The notes under the pieces: model-generated
Databases searched by the model: none
Seen by the model: only the letters and a program-made list of their open reading frames with translations
What the model was told of the DNA's origin: nothing
Part shown: positions 33,094 through 48,000 of the stretch, piece by piece
Layout: the number at the start of each line of letters is the position of its first letter
How positions within the stretch are numbered: the stretch's first letter is position 1
Assembly (NCBI GenBank): GCA_029582265.1
Contig: CM055837.1
Location: 16,964,355-17,028,354 of the forward strand
DNA length: 64,000 bases
From: Zoroaster sp. YZ-2022
Taxonomy: Eukaryota > Echinodermata > Asteroidea > Forcipulatida > Zoroasteridae
Reading direction: 5' to 3'
Position numbers and translations under genes: made by a program

Positions 33094-36000
33094 TGGACTT
33101 ATATGGCGCACGTATTCACCAAACTGGTGCTGAAGGCGCATGACATTATTACCCCTGCTCATCAGGCTCATAAATCATTCCTGAAACCATCTCAGCTCCC
33201 TGGGGAGTGTACAGCTCAATTGCTGCCATTACAACGCATATAGGGCTAATCAAACACAACAACCAACTCTGCCCTCACAGGTACCCATTTACTCCTGGGT
33301 GGAGAGAAGCAATTATGGTAAAGTGTCTTGCTCAAGGACACAAGTACCCCGGTTGCGATTGGGATTCGAACCCACATTCTGACGACTCGGCCATCAGAAC
33401 ACAAATCCGATGCACTAAACCGCTCGACCATGGCACTCCATGATTTGGTTAAACGGTTAGCGAACTAATTAACTAGTAACTCCCACCACTAATCGTGATA
33501 CAGACGTGGAATGTCATTCTATCTTGGAGGGTCACTTAAATTATTTCTTGATTAAAGCGCACTTCCATTAGAATATCAGAATGTCTTAGGGAACATTTAC
33601 ATATATTATTAAGGGGTGGTCAAGACCAGGGCAACGGTAGACTGGTCCCATGTCTTTATCATATATATCAAGGATATAGACAGGCTCCAGGCGTACCATT
33701 CAAGGGGTTTCATTGGATATGTTTTGGGCTGAAGATCTGATGTCACGCTTCGAGGCTCGCGGACTTATAATAATAATAATAATGTGTGGACTTATATAGC
33801 GCACGTATCCACCAACTGAGTGGTGCTCAAGGCGCATTATATCATTACCCCTGCTCATAAGGCTCATAAGGCTCATAAATCATTCCTGAAACCATCTCAG
33901 CTCCCTGGGGAGTATACAGCTCAATTGCTGCCATTACAGCGCATATAGGGCTAATCAACCAACTCTGCCCTCACAGGTACCCATTTAACCCCTGGGTGGA
34001 GAGAAGCAATTATGGTTAAGTGTCTTGCTCAAGGACACAAGTGTCACGGCCGGGATTCGAACCCACATTCTGCTGCTAACACCAGAACTTGAGTCCGGTA
34101 AGCTAGACCGCTCGGCCACGACAAAGTTGAGCATCAGGGAAAATATGGCGGCGCACGGCCAGGATCTGGCATAATTCACGCGCCTCTAGCTCAAAGAGTG
34201 ACGTCAGATCTTCAGGCTAGGGCAACGGAGGCTTTGGCCTCTGTGAAATTCCAGAGGCTAATTTCATAGACCTGCCAAACAGAAAATTGCCTAGCATAAA
34301 TATTTACTGAGCAGATTTTCTTGGTTACCAGCCAAACCTTCACATAAAATGTGTGTACTTTGGCTGACAGTCTGTATTACTACATGTATACCTCATACAT
34401 ATTAGGCTTGGGCGGTTCCACCATTTCTGGAACCGGTTCGGTTTCAAAAAAGACTCGGTTCCGAGTCGGAACCGGTTCCAAGAGATTCAAAGAAAAACAT
34501 AAGGATAGCAGAAAATAATAAAACATACGGTCTATTCAAACTTCGTTGTGTCCCTGATACGAAACGAAGGAGTTTCAATTTTCAACTGCAAATGCAGTGA
34601 TGATAATGTTGTTTAATTCAAAATATGTTTCAGAAACTTTAAGGAAACGTTTTGGAAACGTTAAGCTAAGTAAGAGATTTGTTTCCATTATCCTACCGTT
34701 AGCAAACAACGTTACAAGCCGTTATGTACATGTACATGCCATGGAGTTGCACATGCTTCAGGGGTTGGAGCAATCATAGAGGAGCAATTAAGCAATTGTA
34801 CCACCCCCTAGCCTGTACACAAGGTACCGTACTACCATCCATGCCTATTGGAAAGTACATTAAGACCGTACTACCATCCATGCCTATTGAAAGTACATTA
34901 AGAACACTAGCAACATGACTAATTCGTCACAAGATTATCCATATTACGGGACCACCTTGATCATTCCACTTCACAAGACACGTGCTGTCAACAATTTTTA
35001 ACATTTCCATAACCAAAGTATCCATGTTATGGGGCCAATTTATAAACAGGGGTTGGAGCAATTAAGCAATTGCACCACCCCCTACAAGGTACCGTACTAC
35101 CATCCATGCCGTATTGAAAGTACACAAAGAACACAAGCAACATGACTGTTAACTTCGTCACAAGTTTATCCATATTACAGGGCCCCCTTGATCACTCCAC
35201 TTCTCAAAACACATGCTGTCAACATTTTTAACATCTCCATTATAACAAAAGTATCCATGTTATGGGGCCACTTTATAAACAACTCAGTGACGCACAATGA
35301 TACTACTCGCGCACAGACATTGCGGTTTGCTTCAGTTGCATGTGTGGCGCCTTAACAAGTTTGCTGTCGTCTAGAGTTACATTTTGTCGGTCACTCATCA
35401 AAGAGAATCGGGTATTTTGACTGGAGCCCGGTTCTCGGCTCTAGAGTTGGAGCTCAGACAACTGCGTATTTCAATTGGAGCCGGGTTGGTCCTCAGAGTC
35501 GGGAATTTTGCTGGAGCTGGCTCTGACTGGGACTCGGCTCTGACTGGGACTCGGCTCCCAGCCGGCTCTGGTACTCGGCTCTGGGAACCGGGTATTTGAA
35601 GGACTCGGTTCCGGAACCGACTCTTGCGAGTACCCGGTTCTAACCCTGCGCGGCGCCGGCACAAAATTCATGCGCGGTTGCACCATGGTACTGTTTGAAA
35701 CAGTACCTGGGGGTTTGGGCGTAATAATCATGTGGGGTGAGCACAATCCTTTATCAAAAGTGTTAATTATAAGAATAGAAGTAGTCTGGGCCCAACCCAA
35801 CAGATTTTAGCCAAAATTTATTTTAATTTTTTTTTTTTAAATAATGAATTACTGACAAAAGTCTGATTTTTTTCTAAATAAATTTTTTCCGACTTTATTG
35901 TGATGCTTATCTGACTGGAACAATTACAGGTAATAGTGATCAATTATTATTTGCAAATAATTATTCCCAATCCCCACCCTACAACCCCCCCCCCCCCCCT

Positions 36001-39000
36001 CCCCCAGTCAACAATAACTATCCACAGTCTGAGCTTATTTTTTAGATCAAAGGTCCCTATGAAGCGCAAAACCAAAATCCATGCGCGGTTGCACCATGGT
36101 ACTGTTTGAAACAGTACATGGGGTTTGGGCATTCATACAACAGCCACCGGCTAAAGTAAATACAACCCTAACCAAAGTCTGGCCCAAGCTTGATAATCTG
36201 AGCTTATTGTGTACATCAGAAGTACCTTCCACATGCCTTGAAGGTTTATTTCCATTGAGCCAGTGACAGGATGATTGATTGCCTGATAAGCACTTAGTGT
36301 AGAAAACATATGGCAGTAACATGATAGTCTGGGCTGTCTGGGTTGTGCCTCGAAAATCTGTGTGATGTTGACCACTGAGGTTAACGGGGCTCTCACTATA
36401 GTTCTAGCTATGTCTGAATAGGGAACTTACGGAGAATGAAAAAAATTGGCCCAGGCAATTAAGAGAAACCCGTTAATTACAAAAAAACGACTGTTGTAAA
36501 CAGTACATGCGCTGCGTGCAGGGTTAAAAGAGTGGAACCGCGGTTCCGATTCTCAATTTGGAATCGGGTAGAACCAGGTACCCGCCGGAACCGCCCAAGC
36601 CTAATACATATTCATGATCGAGAGCCGAATTCTCACTGGTCCATTCACCATCACGTGCCAGATGCTATTTTGGCTGTTTACCAAGTGCCCGCGAGTATTC
36701 ACGCACAGGGTAAATACGCATGCGTAGTAGACTGTCGCATGCGTCAGTCTACTACATGTACGCATGCGCTTTACGAAGCAATCGGGGAACAGTCGCACGG
36801 GTGTTGTACGCACGCGCGAACATCGCCCAAGCTACATACACATGAAAAGATGGCAGCACACGTAAATGTCAATTCGCATTTTCCGAGCTCTTTATTATTG
36901 TAATGGCAACTGAATATGTATGAGGTATAGTAAAACAAATATAACATGGTTTATTTCGGGTGGACAGTCGATATTAGCTCCCCTCGGTATTGGGGAGCTA
37001 ATATCGACTGTCCACCCTCAAACCATGTTATATTTGTATATTATAATGCTTAGGGGGAAAAAAATAGCTAAGCAAAACTCTCTGCTTATCAGCTCTATGC
37101 AATTGGTCCCAGGCCTGATAATAACAGCATGAGCGATTTGATTTGATTTACTTCACTTTTACAAGGGAAAAACATTTTTAAAACACTTCAATTTTCAAAG
37201 TGACAGATACTGTTGCGGTTGACCTTCCTTTTTCAAATGATCTGGCCACCTTACATGTATTTGGCTTTGCTGTTCAGATGTGATCCAGTGTTCAACAGAA
37301 TTAAAACAAAATTTAACAAAATGACTCAAATCACGTGTACTACTCTCTATTTATTTGTTCACAATTTTAAACCATACGTAAAATTTATGACACAAGTATT
37401 CATGCTTATTAAAGGTTAGGTTTAGGATTGGCAAATAAAACCAAATTGTCAAATTGAAATGTAAAACTTACAGGTACTATAACCCTAACCCTGCCAGACG
37501 CAGCACAGTGCATCAGGTGGAAAAGTCTGGTGCACTTTGATGCATTCAGCTGTCAACACCAGTGCATAAGCAGCCAAGTCTAAGGCTACTGAGAGCTGGT
37601 CCCATTGAACAATGCCAGAGTTGTATCCTGCTGCGTTGGGTGACCACAGACTCTGATGCAGTTCGGCCTTGAGATTTGTGACCAGATGGATATTGCTGCA
37701 CTCTGCAGCCAAGTCACTTTGACAAACGATGCAATCTGATGCGTCTGGCAGGGTTTCTAGCCAAAATACCCTGGAGGGTTAGGGATAAAGTTAAAATTAT
37801 TAACCCAAACCACCTAGAAATTTTCACTTGAAACCCTCTTGAGTCCAGCAAAATCAATCGACATGCACTAAAAAGCCACCCAATTTTTGGAATTGGTACA
37901 GTGGCAAATGTAAAGCATCCGTGACTTAGCTATACACAGTCCTGAATCAAACAAAAGCAGCCAGTGGAGTTTGATGCATTTGGTACACATTGCATCATGT
38001 TCGATTCGTTGGGCTATATGTACATTACTGAATCCACCAACATCAAGCAGAACCAGGAGGTAGATTTTGATGGACTTGATGAGGTTGTAGGTTTAAGGTA
38101 TTAATCTTCCCTGTCTGATGAGGTGCTGTCACTTAAAAAACACTAATTTGCAGTTCAAATTTAGGAAAGAGTTCTCTTTCCTAAATTACCATGTAAGAAT
38201 GAATTAAAACTACACATTTTCACTATTTGCTTGTTTATTAGAGTCCACATTTAGTTAAAACTTTCAATGTTCGCATGTAATGTGAGGGTAATTTTACATG
38301 TACCTGTAGAAGCAGTTTTACTGGCATTACCAATGTTGTACCTTCCTTTAAATGTGTAAATTTTGTTAAACTTTTCTTTTAGGCTGATGATGAGAATTCG
38401 CAGAAGAGGAGCTCGCTGAAGCAACATAAAAAAGGTAAAAATTATGCCTTAATATTACCAATGTTTATATAGATTGGTGAAATTCTTGCGTCGGGAGATA
38501 AACAATTGATTTAATTTTGCCCTACACCGACGTATGTATAGCACTGTATGCTCAGTGCTTTCCGAGTGTCTGTGAAAAAACTACACAGGCGACTCGGGCG
38601 GGATTCGAACCCACGACCTCCTGCTTACTAGTGCAGACGTCTTGATTACCAATGTTATAACACATCAATTTGATACATTTCTACAACATATTACATATTT
38701 CTCTATTCACATACTGTACATTGTTATATATTACAAAATCCACCAATTAGCTGTATTTAAAGGGAAGGTACATACAATACTGGTAATTATCAAATTTTCA
38801 AACTGACAAATTATTATTCAAAAACTTACTTGGTGTAAAGTCTGGATCGATCATCCTGAGAAATTACTTTGTCTGAAATGATTTCTTCTCATAGAAAACA
38901 GAAATTGTTATGTTGCATTCACAAAAAGGAGCCATCTGACAGCTTTTTGTAAAAAATGTCCCGGGTTTTTTTCTCTCTCAAAAACAGGCCTGTGATTTTC

Positions 39001-42000
39001 AAGACTTTCCCTGACTTCAAGATGTTTTACAAATCTCCCTTTGTCTCAAATTTGAAAGAAGAGAAAAAAAAGTAGCCACCAAGGAAAGAAAGAAGTAGCC
39101 TGTATTATGTCTAAACCTCTAGTTTCTTGTTTGCGGGGATGTGGAGAAGTCTTTAAATCCTCCAAAATTAAACATCCAGGAGGTTCAGGGAGCTTTGTCC
39201 TCTAGACCAAAGGGAGACCCAGGCCTGCTACCCACAAGAGGTTCAGGGGGCTTTGTCCTCTAGACCAAAGGGAGACCCAGGCCCGCTACCCACAGGTGGT
39301 TCAGGGGTATTTGTCCTCTAGACCAAAGGGAGACCCAGGCCCGCTACCCACAGGTGGTTCAGGGGTATTTGTCCTCTAGACCAAAGGGAGACCCAGGCCC
39401 GCTACCCACAGGAGGTTCAGGGGGCTCTGTCCTCTAGACCAAAGGGAGACACAGGCCCGCTACCCACAGGAGGTTCAGGGGGCTTTGTCCTCTAGACCAA
39501 AGGGAGACCCAGTCCCGCTACCCACAGGAGGTTCAGGGGGCTTTGTCCTCTAGACCAAAGGGAGACCCAGGCCCGCTACCCACAGGAGGTTCAGGGGGCT
39601 TTGTCCTCTAGACCAAAGGGAGACCCAGGCCCGCTACCCATTTTTCAGGATTTTTTTTACTTTTGTCAAAAACATGAGCACCTATTATGATGCAACTTTC
39701 ATAGGTTAGTAGTATGATAGGGTTGAAATTAAAGACTTTTACCAAAATACCAATGTTGTACCTTCCCTTTAAAGGAGACTAAAGCAATAATACTTTGTGC
39801 AAGGAAAATATTTAAAAGTGCAATATGAACTATACACAAATTCCAAAACTGCATCTATGTGAAGCTTTCATTACAACATTCACAAAATTTATCCCAACAT
39901 AAATTATAATGTAATCCTGTGAGAACAACAAGGTCGTATCTAAAAATGCAACAAGGTCATATGTGCAATAGTGCATAAATTTGCATACATTAAAAAAAAT
40001 TGAGTGCAACAATGTTGTAGCTTCTTCCATAGGTTTTGCGTGTTCATCCTGGAGCTCTGTAAAGAGATACGACCTTGTTGCACTTGTTGATTCGAACCCA
40101 CATTCTGATGACTCAGCCATCAGAACACAAATCCGATGCACTGCTCGGCCATGGCACTCCAATAAGTACAAGTATGAGTACTACATATGTACAACTCTGG
40201 TTCTAGAACAATCAATTAGCGTTGCGTGCTTCTCCATTGATTCCTTTATTTTGATTCCGTGACTTTGGAGTACAATGCCGTAGACTGGGTTATAGCAGGC
40301 TGGTACACTTTGTGTATATATTAGACTTCTAAATACTACTTGACTGAACAACCTTCATAGTGGTACTAAGTGTCTTATGCCTTCAACAAACCTCTACTGT
40401 TTTCATATGTACATGTACATAATATTCAGTGCGTAGCTATATTGAATACTAATCTTGTTTGTATGCATAGTAGACACAGTTATCCATCGACTTGGAGAAC
40501 TGACTCTCAACTTCTGAGATCGTTGCGTTGTTGAGTTGACACATCTCTCCTTGTAGGTTGAAAGAGAGGCAGGCTTGGTTTCGTGAGCAAGCAGCGCAGC
40601 ACTGCATGTACTTGTAGGTGCTCACTCTGAACTGTGTGATGATGTGGTCGGTCAGGCAGCGAGGCTCGTCGGGGGACACCACAGAACAAGTGAATGATCG
40701 AGGACACTTGTTCAGTGGTTTAGCCTCGCCCGTGATTTGTGGCTGTGCCTCGCCCGTGATTTGTGGCTGTGCCTCGCCGGTGATTTTTGGTTGTGCCTCG
40801 CCGGTGATTTGTGGTTGTGCCTCGTCCGTGGTTTGTGGTTGTGCCTCGCCCGTGGTTTGTGGCTGTGCCTCGCCCGTGATTTGTGGCTGTGCCTCACACA
40901 TGATTGGCTTTTCTCGGAAACAGGGTACCCCACGCCATGATCCATCGATGGCTGTCATTAAAACACATGTTTCACCATCGAGCATGAAATCTAGCGAATC
41001 ACTCCAGTTGCTGTACTGATCAGGATCTGAGCAACCCCAGGTGGCATTATCCATGTTACAGTGAAGCCACGCATTAGCAGAGTTCCTGACGGCATCAGGG
41101 AGAACATTATTAAGTAATGTCTCTTTAACAAAATCATTCTCACTCTGTGATTTCGGCAGAACTAGATCCCCTCCAAGGTCTTGGCATTTTTTAAGTCCAT
41201 CATGCCATGTGAAATGCTGATCATTGGGAAGAATCAAGTAACATGTCCCCATATGGTCTATCCATTCTGAATTAGGACAGTTCGTTGGTTGGGATATCAC
41301 AGTCTGTATACCGACGACTAAAGTTATGATAATGATCAAGTCCATGGTCATCAAAGCATTGATTTTGTGTGAGTTTTGAGTTCATCCACAGGAGTCATAA
41401 ACAGAATCTTGGGTTATGTTTTGCACTATTGAGTTATTTGTCACCCACAACGGTTAGATCTTTCTGGAAATGAAACCAAGAATTACTTCAGCATTGAAGC
41501 TCATAAACCTGAAGAAACCTGTGAAGAGTAGAAAAAAAATAATTAAGTTTTAGATGGGGAAGAACACTTACACTTATGTGCATGTATTAATCAGATAGGG
41601 ACTAAAAACCCAATCTAAATGTCAGCTTGGGCCTTGGTGGGATACGAATCCGCTTCTGGCAAACTCCGGCATGCCTACTATTGAATATATCTGAAGCAGG
41701 TCTAAGTAACGCTCACAACAGGGTCGATGCCAACTATACTAGATGACAATTGGGTATATAATTTTATCATGATTAACCCTAACTCCCTAGGCCCATTTGC
41801 TTACACATAACCTGAATCCTCCAAAATCCTTCAGTAGTAAAGCAAGCACATGACATGTATGCACACATGTGTTTCTAATCTGTGATACATGTACATGGCC
41901 AGGGACCCCTGCATGCATGGAGCAATAAACAGTGTCCACTGACCCAAGCACTGACCTTGCAATCACTACATCAATAAACATGGATTATATACATGTACCA

Positions 42001-45000
42001 TGGAAAGGCAAGTATGCCTAATAACTTCAATCCTCCAAAATCCTTCACTTTAGCAAAGAGCATGTAACCTCAATCCTTCAAAATCCTTCACTTTAGCAAA
42101 GAGCATGTAACCTCAATCCTCCAAAATCCTTCACTTTAGCAAAGAGCATGTAGCATGTAACCTCAATCCTTCACTTTAGCAAAGAGCATGTAACCTCAAT
42201 CCTTCAAAATCCTTCACTTTAGCAAAGAGCATGTAGCATGTAACCACAATCCTTCAAAATCCTTCACTTTAGCAAAGAGCATGTACATGTAGCATGTAAC
42301 CTCAATCCTTCAAAATCCTTCACTTTAGCAAAGAGCATGTAGCATGTAACCACAATCCTTCAAAATCCTTCACTTTAGCAAAGAGCACGTAGCATGTAAC
42401 CACAATCCTTCAAAATCCTTCACTTTAGCAAAGAGGATTTTGGAGGATTTGGGAAGGTTAGGATTAATAAAACCCTATTCTTTCAATAAGGATACCAGTA
42501 GTACCCAATTGGTATACCCTTGCATGGGCGGATCCAGAACATTTTTTAGGGGGGGCTGAATATCAAAAAGATTTTTTTTTTCAGTACTACAAAATTTACA
42601 ATGAAATAATCAAAGGGAGAGAAAAACAAAGCACAGTGAGGGAATGGGAGTGCGTTCTCTCTGGCCTCCCCCTCTCTCTCTCTTTTTTTTTCTTTCTCTT
42701 TTTCTCTTAAAAACAATTTTTTTTTTTTTTTAACGATTTTAGAGGGGGGCTACAGCCCCCTTAGCCCCCCCTGGATCCGCCAATGCCTTGGTCAAAAATA
42801 ACACCTGCCTAATTCGTAACGCTTAAAATGATCAGACAATGAACCTGCGTAACCTGTTGCTTTGTACATATAGCCATGCCCAATACAACAAGATACTACA
42901 AATGTAAAAAGCGGTTGCATCTTGATGACCTCAGCAAAGAACAAAAGAACCATTGTTCTACCCTGTAGCTGATGGCTGGATCTTGCATTCATCAGAGAGT
43001 CAGTGAAATGCCTGTAGGGGTTAGGGTTTGAGCCAGCCAATTTGTCATCCAACAAGTGTATGTAGTGATCTATGCTAGAAAGTAGGGCTGTGCGTTTTCG
43101 GATATTTTTGGAACCGGATACCCGAAAACAGGAAACTTCGGATACCCAGATACCCGTTTTAATTTTTTTTGAAAACATGCCTCCGGTGGTGTATAAATAC
43201 ATGTACTGTAAATGGTAACTAATTGACTTTTACAATACAGAGGATACCATACTTAAATCAATTTTTTTTTTAGTGCAATCTCTTGAATTTAATGATAATT
43301 GTCTGTAAAAGTGTAAACATTACATTGTTCAAGAGTCACAGATTTCTGTTCACACCACTCAAATGTTAAGTCCGAATTTTAAAAAGTCGTTTACGGGTAG
43401 TTGGAACTGAAAAATGGAACCGGGTAATGACCGTTTCGGTCGGGTATCTGGATACCCGGATACCTGGCACAGCTCTACTAGAAAGCAGGATTTTCTTGGT
43501 TCTAGTCCCTCCTGAGTCTCAGACTAAGGAATGTGTTGAGTTATTCAATGCTGGTCCGAACAGTTGAAGAACAAAAATATTTAGATTAAACTACAAATAC
43601 CTTCTCATCAGCAAATGTTGTTCCAACCTGAAGTGATACACAACAAAAAGACAACTCTGATATGAAATCTTGAAGGTTCCATAAAATGCCCAATATTCAG
43701 ATCTGTGCAGTTCTGGTTAAAGTGCTTTGATATAAACTGCTTGAGCCAGTCTGTTTTTGGAAACAGTTTTTGTCAGTGGTTTTTACTGTGCAGATGTGAG
43801 TATACGTTTATTAAACAATATTGAATTGGTTCCATATGCGTGGACGTGACTAAGTGATTCTTAACCATTTCTGACAAGGGTGACGTAGCCTTGTAAATAT
43901 TATAACCACCCCCTGCATATAAATATACTGTTGTGTGGGCCATAAAAATATTGAAATTTATTGAAATATAATTGGTCACTTTCATGGATGATTAATTCTT
44001 TTCAGGTGTCTGTTTCATAACCTAAAAAAGCTGATGCAGCCTTGTATTATAACCATCCTTTTTATAATTGGTAGCTCACTTGTGAGGGACATTGTAAATT
44101 TTGTTATGAAGTATATTTCATTGTTTCCATGGAAATTAATAACTAAAACTGAGCCTGAAGTTTCTTTATTGATGCAGTATTGTTTCCATGGCAATAAAGG
44201 GATAGAAAAGCTTCTTTGAAATTAAATTACATGTACATGGATGGATACCAACCGAAATTGTATTGAAGAAAAGTTGAATTTCTACCCAAGGTTCTTGTGT
44301 TTAAAATAGTAACTGTGGTGGAAATTCTCGACGAAGCCAGGCTTATTAAAGGGACAACATCGTCACGATCAGAGCAGACTTTCAACAGGGCATGGAATCG
44401 GTGTTATAGTTTAAAATGAACACAGTGACTGAAAATTACTGGGTCATTTACGCAGCAGCAACGGTAATACATGTATGCCCTTACATAGGCGGATCCAGAA
44501 CATTTTTTAGGGGGGGGCTGAGAATCAAAAACAATTATTTTTCAGTACTACAAAAATTACAATGAAATAATCAAAGGGAGAGAAAAACAAAGCACACTGT
44601 GGGAATGGGAGTGCGTTCTCCCCTCCCCTCCCATTCTCTTTCTCTTTTTCTCTCCTTTCTTTTTAAATTTGTTTAAAAACGATTTTAGTGGGGGCTACAG
44701 CCCCGCCCCCCTTATCATGTGGGATATTATTTTCAGTCACTGACTTAATCTAAAGCTAGCACTCTGATTCCATTCCCTGTTGATCGCGACGATATTGCCC
44801 CTATAAAGGTTTGCTGAAATCGAATCTCCCAACACCGTGTTTCACTTTTATACTCTTTACATTTCGGTTAGGCTTACATACACTGTACATGTACCATAAT
44901 TAACATCTGACGTCAATAAATGGAATGTTACAGATGTAAATGTAGGTAAAATGTGCAGCTTTCCATGGTGAAGAGGAAGTAAGACTAATTGCGGTGACAC

Positions 45001-48000
45001 CATGTGAAATTCTCTGTTAAGTAGTAATTAGTTCTGAAAAGAACTGGAGGTTACAACTCGACGTTTCGATCAGTATGCTCTGACCGTCTTCAGGAGAACA
45101 TGTACTGTATGAATAAAAAGTTGAGCTTGTTAGGAAAGTGTCTGGAAAAACCTTGGACACAGACTCTTCATATGACGTCATTACAGAATTATCAGTGAAT
45201 TAGGTGTACACTCGACCTCCAAATTTACGAGTTACACAATATGTGTTTGTAAATACCATGTGCATTTTATGAATCATCATGTGTATTTTAGTTTTGACAA
45301 CCATTTACAATGACATTTACAACAATCACTGTTTTTTTCAGGCGAGTGGGGGGGGGGGGAGTGAAAAATAGCAATCAAAATTAACAAATTTCTCTAACTG
45401 AAAATATATTGTGGAGAAACGTATTATGAGAACATTACGGAGAATTTTTCCACGAAATTGATAAGATCATAAAGAGAATAATTAATTTATTATATCTAAC
45501 CAATTTCAAAGAAAAATTCTGCAATAATTTTCTCATAATACTTAAAAAACTTACAACTTATCACCCCAAAAGTCGCCCCTATTGACTTCAAGTTGATGCG
45601 CATGCTCACAGCAATTCCAATAAGGCTGATTTCAGCCAACCTCTAAGGTTTTCATTATTGCAATGGAAATATGCTGCCTGAATAGCACTTTGACTAAGAA
45701 TCTACAATTTGTTGCAAATTGTATACGCCTGGCTGATTATGTAGGTTGCCATATCACAATGGCTAGGCTGCTAGGTGGGTGTAATTGAAACTCTAATTCA
45801 ACCAGTCACGCTCAATTATTTTACTTTAAAGGTGCATATAATAACATGCTTGGCTGATAAATGAATTCTTTTCTGTGAATGAAATTTCAAAAAAGTTCTG
45901 TTTTTAAATGGTGAACCCCAAAAAAATATTCACACAAATTATCAGTATCCACAATGGTCTAAAAAATGGCATTTTGTTACACCACTTGCCTGATAGCTCA
46001 TTATGGGACAGTAACTCCATTTCATATACATTTCCTACACATTTCCTACATATTTCCTACACATTTCCTACATTTCCATACACATTTCCTACACATTTCC
46101 TACACATTTCCTACACATTTCCATATACACTCACTGGCCATAAGTATTGCAACATTGAAATTCACACCAAAGTTCAGTTTGGAGAACTGTGTTACAATAA
46201 TTTATTTTATTTTATTTACACTACTTAAGACTTCTTGAAAGTGCCTGTGTTTGGAAGTCAATGTTCTTTTTTACTGTTCTTGCTCGGAAACAAAGTCCTT
46301 CAATACTTTGTCGGGTAACCACGTGACCTGATAATTGCGGACATCCGTCTAGGCAATGTCTCGTACAAATTCATGTTGCAGTACTTTTGGCCAGTGAGTG
46401 TACATTCCATGTACATTCCATATACATTCCATATACATTTCACATCTATTTCACATCTATTTCACATCTATTTCGCATCTATTTCGCATCTATTTCGCAT
46501 CTATTTCGCATCTATTTCGCATCTATTTCGCATCTATTTCGCATCTATTTCGCATCTATTTCGCATCTATTTCGCATCTATTTCGCATCTATTTCACATA
46601 TGTACATGTAGGACTGCTCACCCATTTTCCAGTATACAGTACCACCACTTAAAGTACAATATTAAAGGCGCATGCACGCAATCTGAACAAAGTTACGTCT
46701 AACTTTCGCAGCCTTAAATTTGGAGAACAAAATTGTGACAGCATAATAGATTAATTTAAATAAGTCTGGCATTATGTATACTGAACTATTATATAACACC
46801 CAAGTGGATCCTTGTCATTTGATTGGAGGATTGTAGGTCACGCGGCATTCATTAATCAAACCATTACATGCCTACGTCATAAACTGTGCATTTTGGTTCC
46901 ATTCACTGTGCATTTTTGTTCCATCCACCGTGCATTTTGGTTCCATTCACCGTGCATTTCTGTTCTATCCACCGTGCATTTTTGTTCCATCCACCGTGCA
47001 TTTTTGTTCCATTCCATTTGATCTATTGCACGCTAGACCACATCATGCGTTATATACACAGCAGTACAAGACGCCCTCTTTTGACAAGACACAACCATTC
47101 GAGCAAACCGTGCGTCATAAGCCAAAAAATAAAGTAGTGGGTGCCAGAATACAATCTTGTATATTTTGTTTATTCTTGCAGTTTTATCCTCCAATCAAAT
47201 GACAAAGATCTACTTGGATGTTATATAAAACAAATAATGAATGTTTTGCATTCGTGCAATGGAGAGAATATTTTCATTCGTTGAAAGATGGAATGTTCCA
47301 TTCAACTCGGCTTAACCTCGTTGAATGGAACATTCCATCTTTCAACTCGTGAAAATATTCTCACCATTGCACTCATAAACATTCATTATTTGTATAACAT
47401 TTTTTCACATTAGTTACATTATACCCAGACTGTACTCGCCACCAAAAAAAATTCAGAAATTTGTAATATGTACATATATGCTATATAAGAGAAAAATGCT
47501 GGTTACTCATGTAATGCACGTAAAAAAGAATGCGCCTTGAGCACCACTTAGTTGGTGGATACGTGCGCTATATAAGTCCACACATTATTATTATTATTAT
47601 TATATTTTTCTCTTACAGTATATAATAGCATACATTTATACACAGTATAAAACATTTCTGAAATGATTATTTTGTGTTCAGTATGGTCTAGGTATAATGC
47701 ACCTACATGTACTGTGAAAAACTGAGTGAAATTTATATTATGGCATTAAGCAGCGGCATAGCCAGGACTTTTTCAGTGGGGGGGAGGGGGGGGGACAGGG
47801 GGCATTGCTTTTCAGTGGGGGGGGGGGCCCAGGGGGTATGGGTTTTTTCCTTTTTCTTTTCTGTTTTTTGGGGCACTATGAGGATTTTTCATGGGGGGCA
47901 CCTGGGGGGGGGCACTGGAAATTTGTGGGGGGGGGGGCACGTTTTTTGGGGCACTATGAGGATTTTTCATGGGGGGGGCACCGGAAATTTGTGGGGGGGG

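Noticed and set aside
39165..39645. Regular repeats resembling a CRISPR array
   Set aside because: The repeats are contiguous with no unique spacers, in an animal intron; it is a minisatellite.
40618..41019. Plus-strand ORFs across the lectin hinge
   Set aside because: Shadow of the 24-bp in-frame repeat; the minus strand encodes the lectin domain, signal peptide and cysteine pattern.
46373..46702. ORFs rich in ISHLFRIYFAS repeats
   Set aside because: Frames through the 12-bp array; all frames are open because the unit is a multiple of three.
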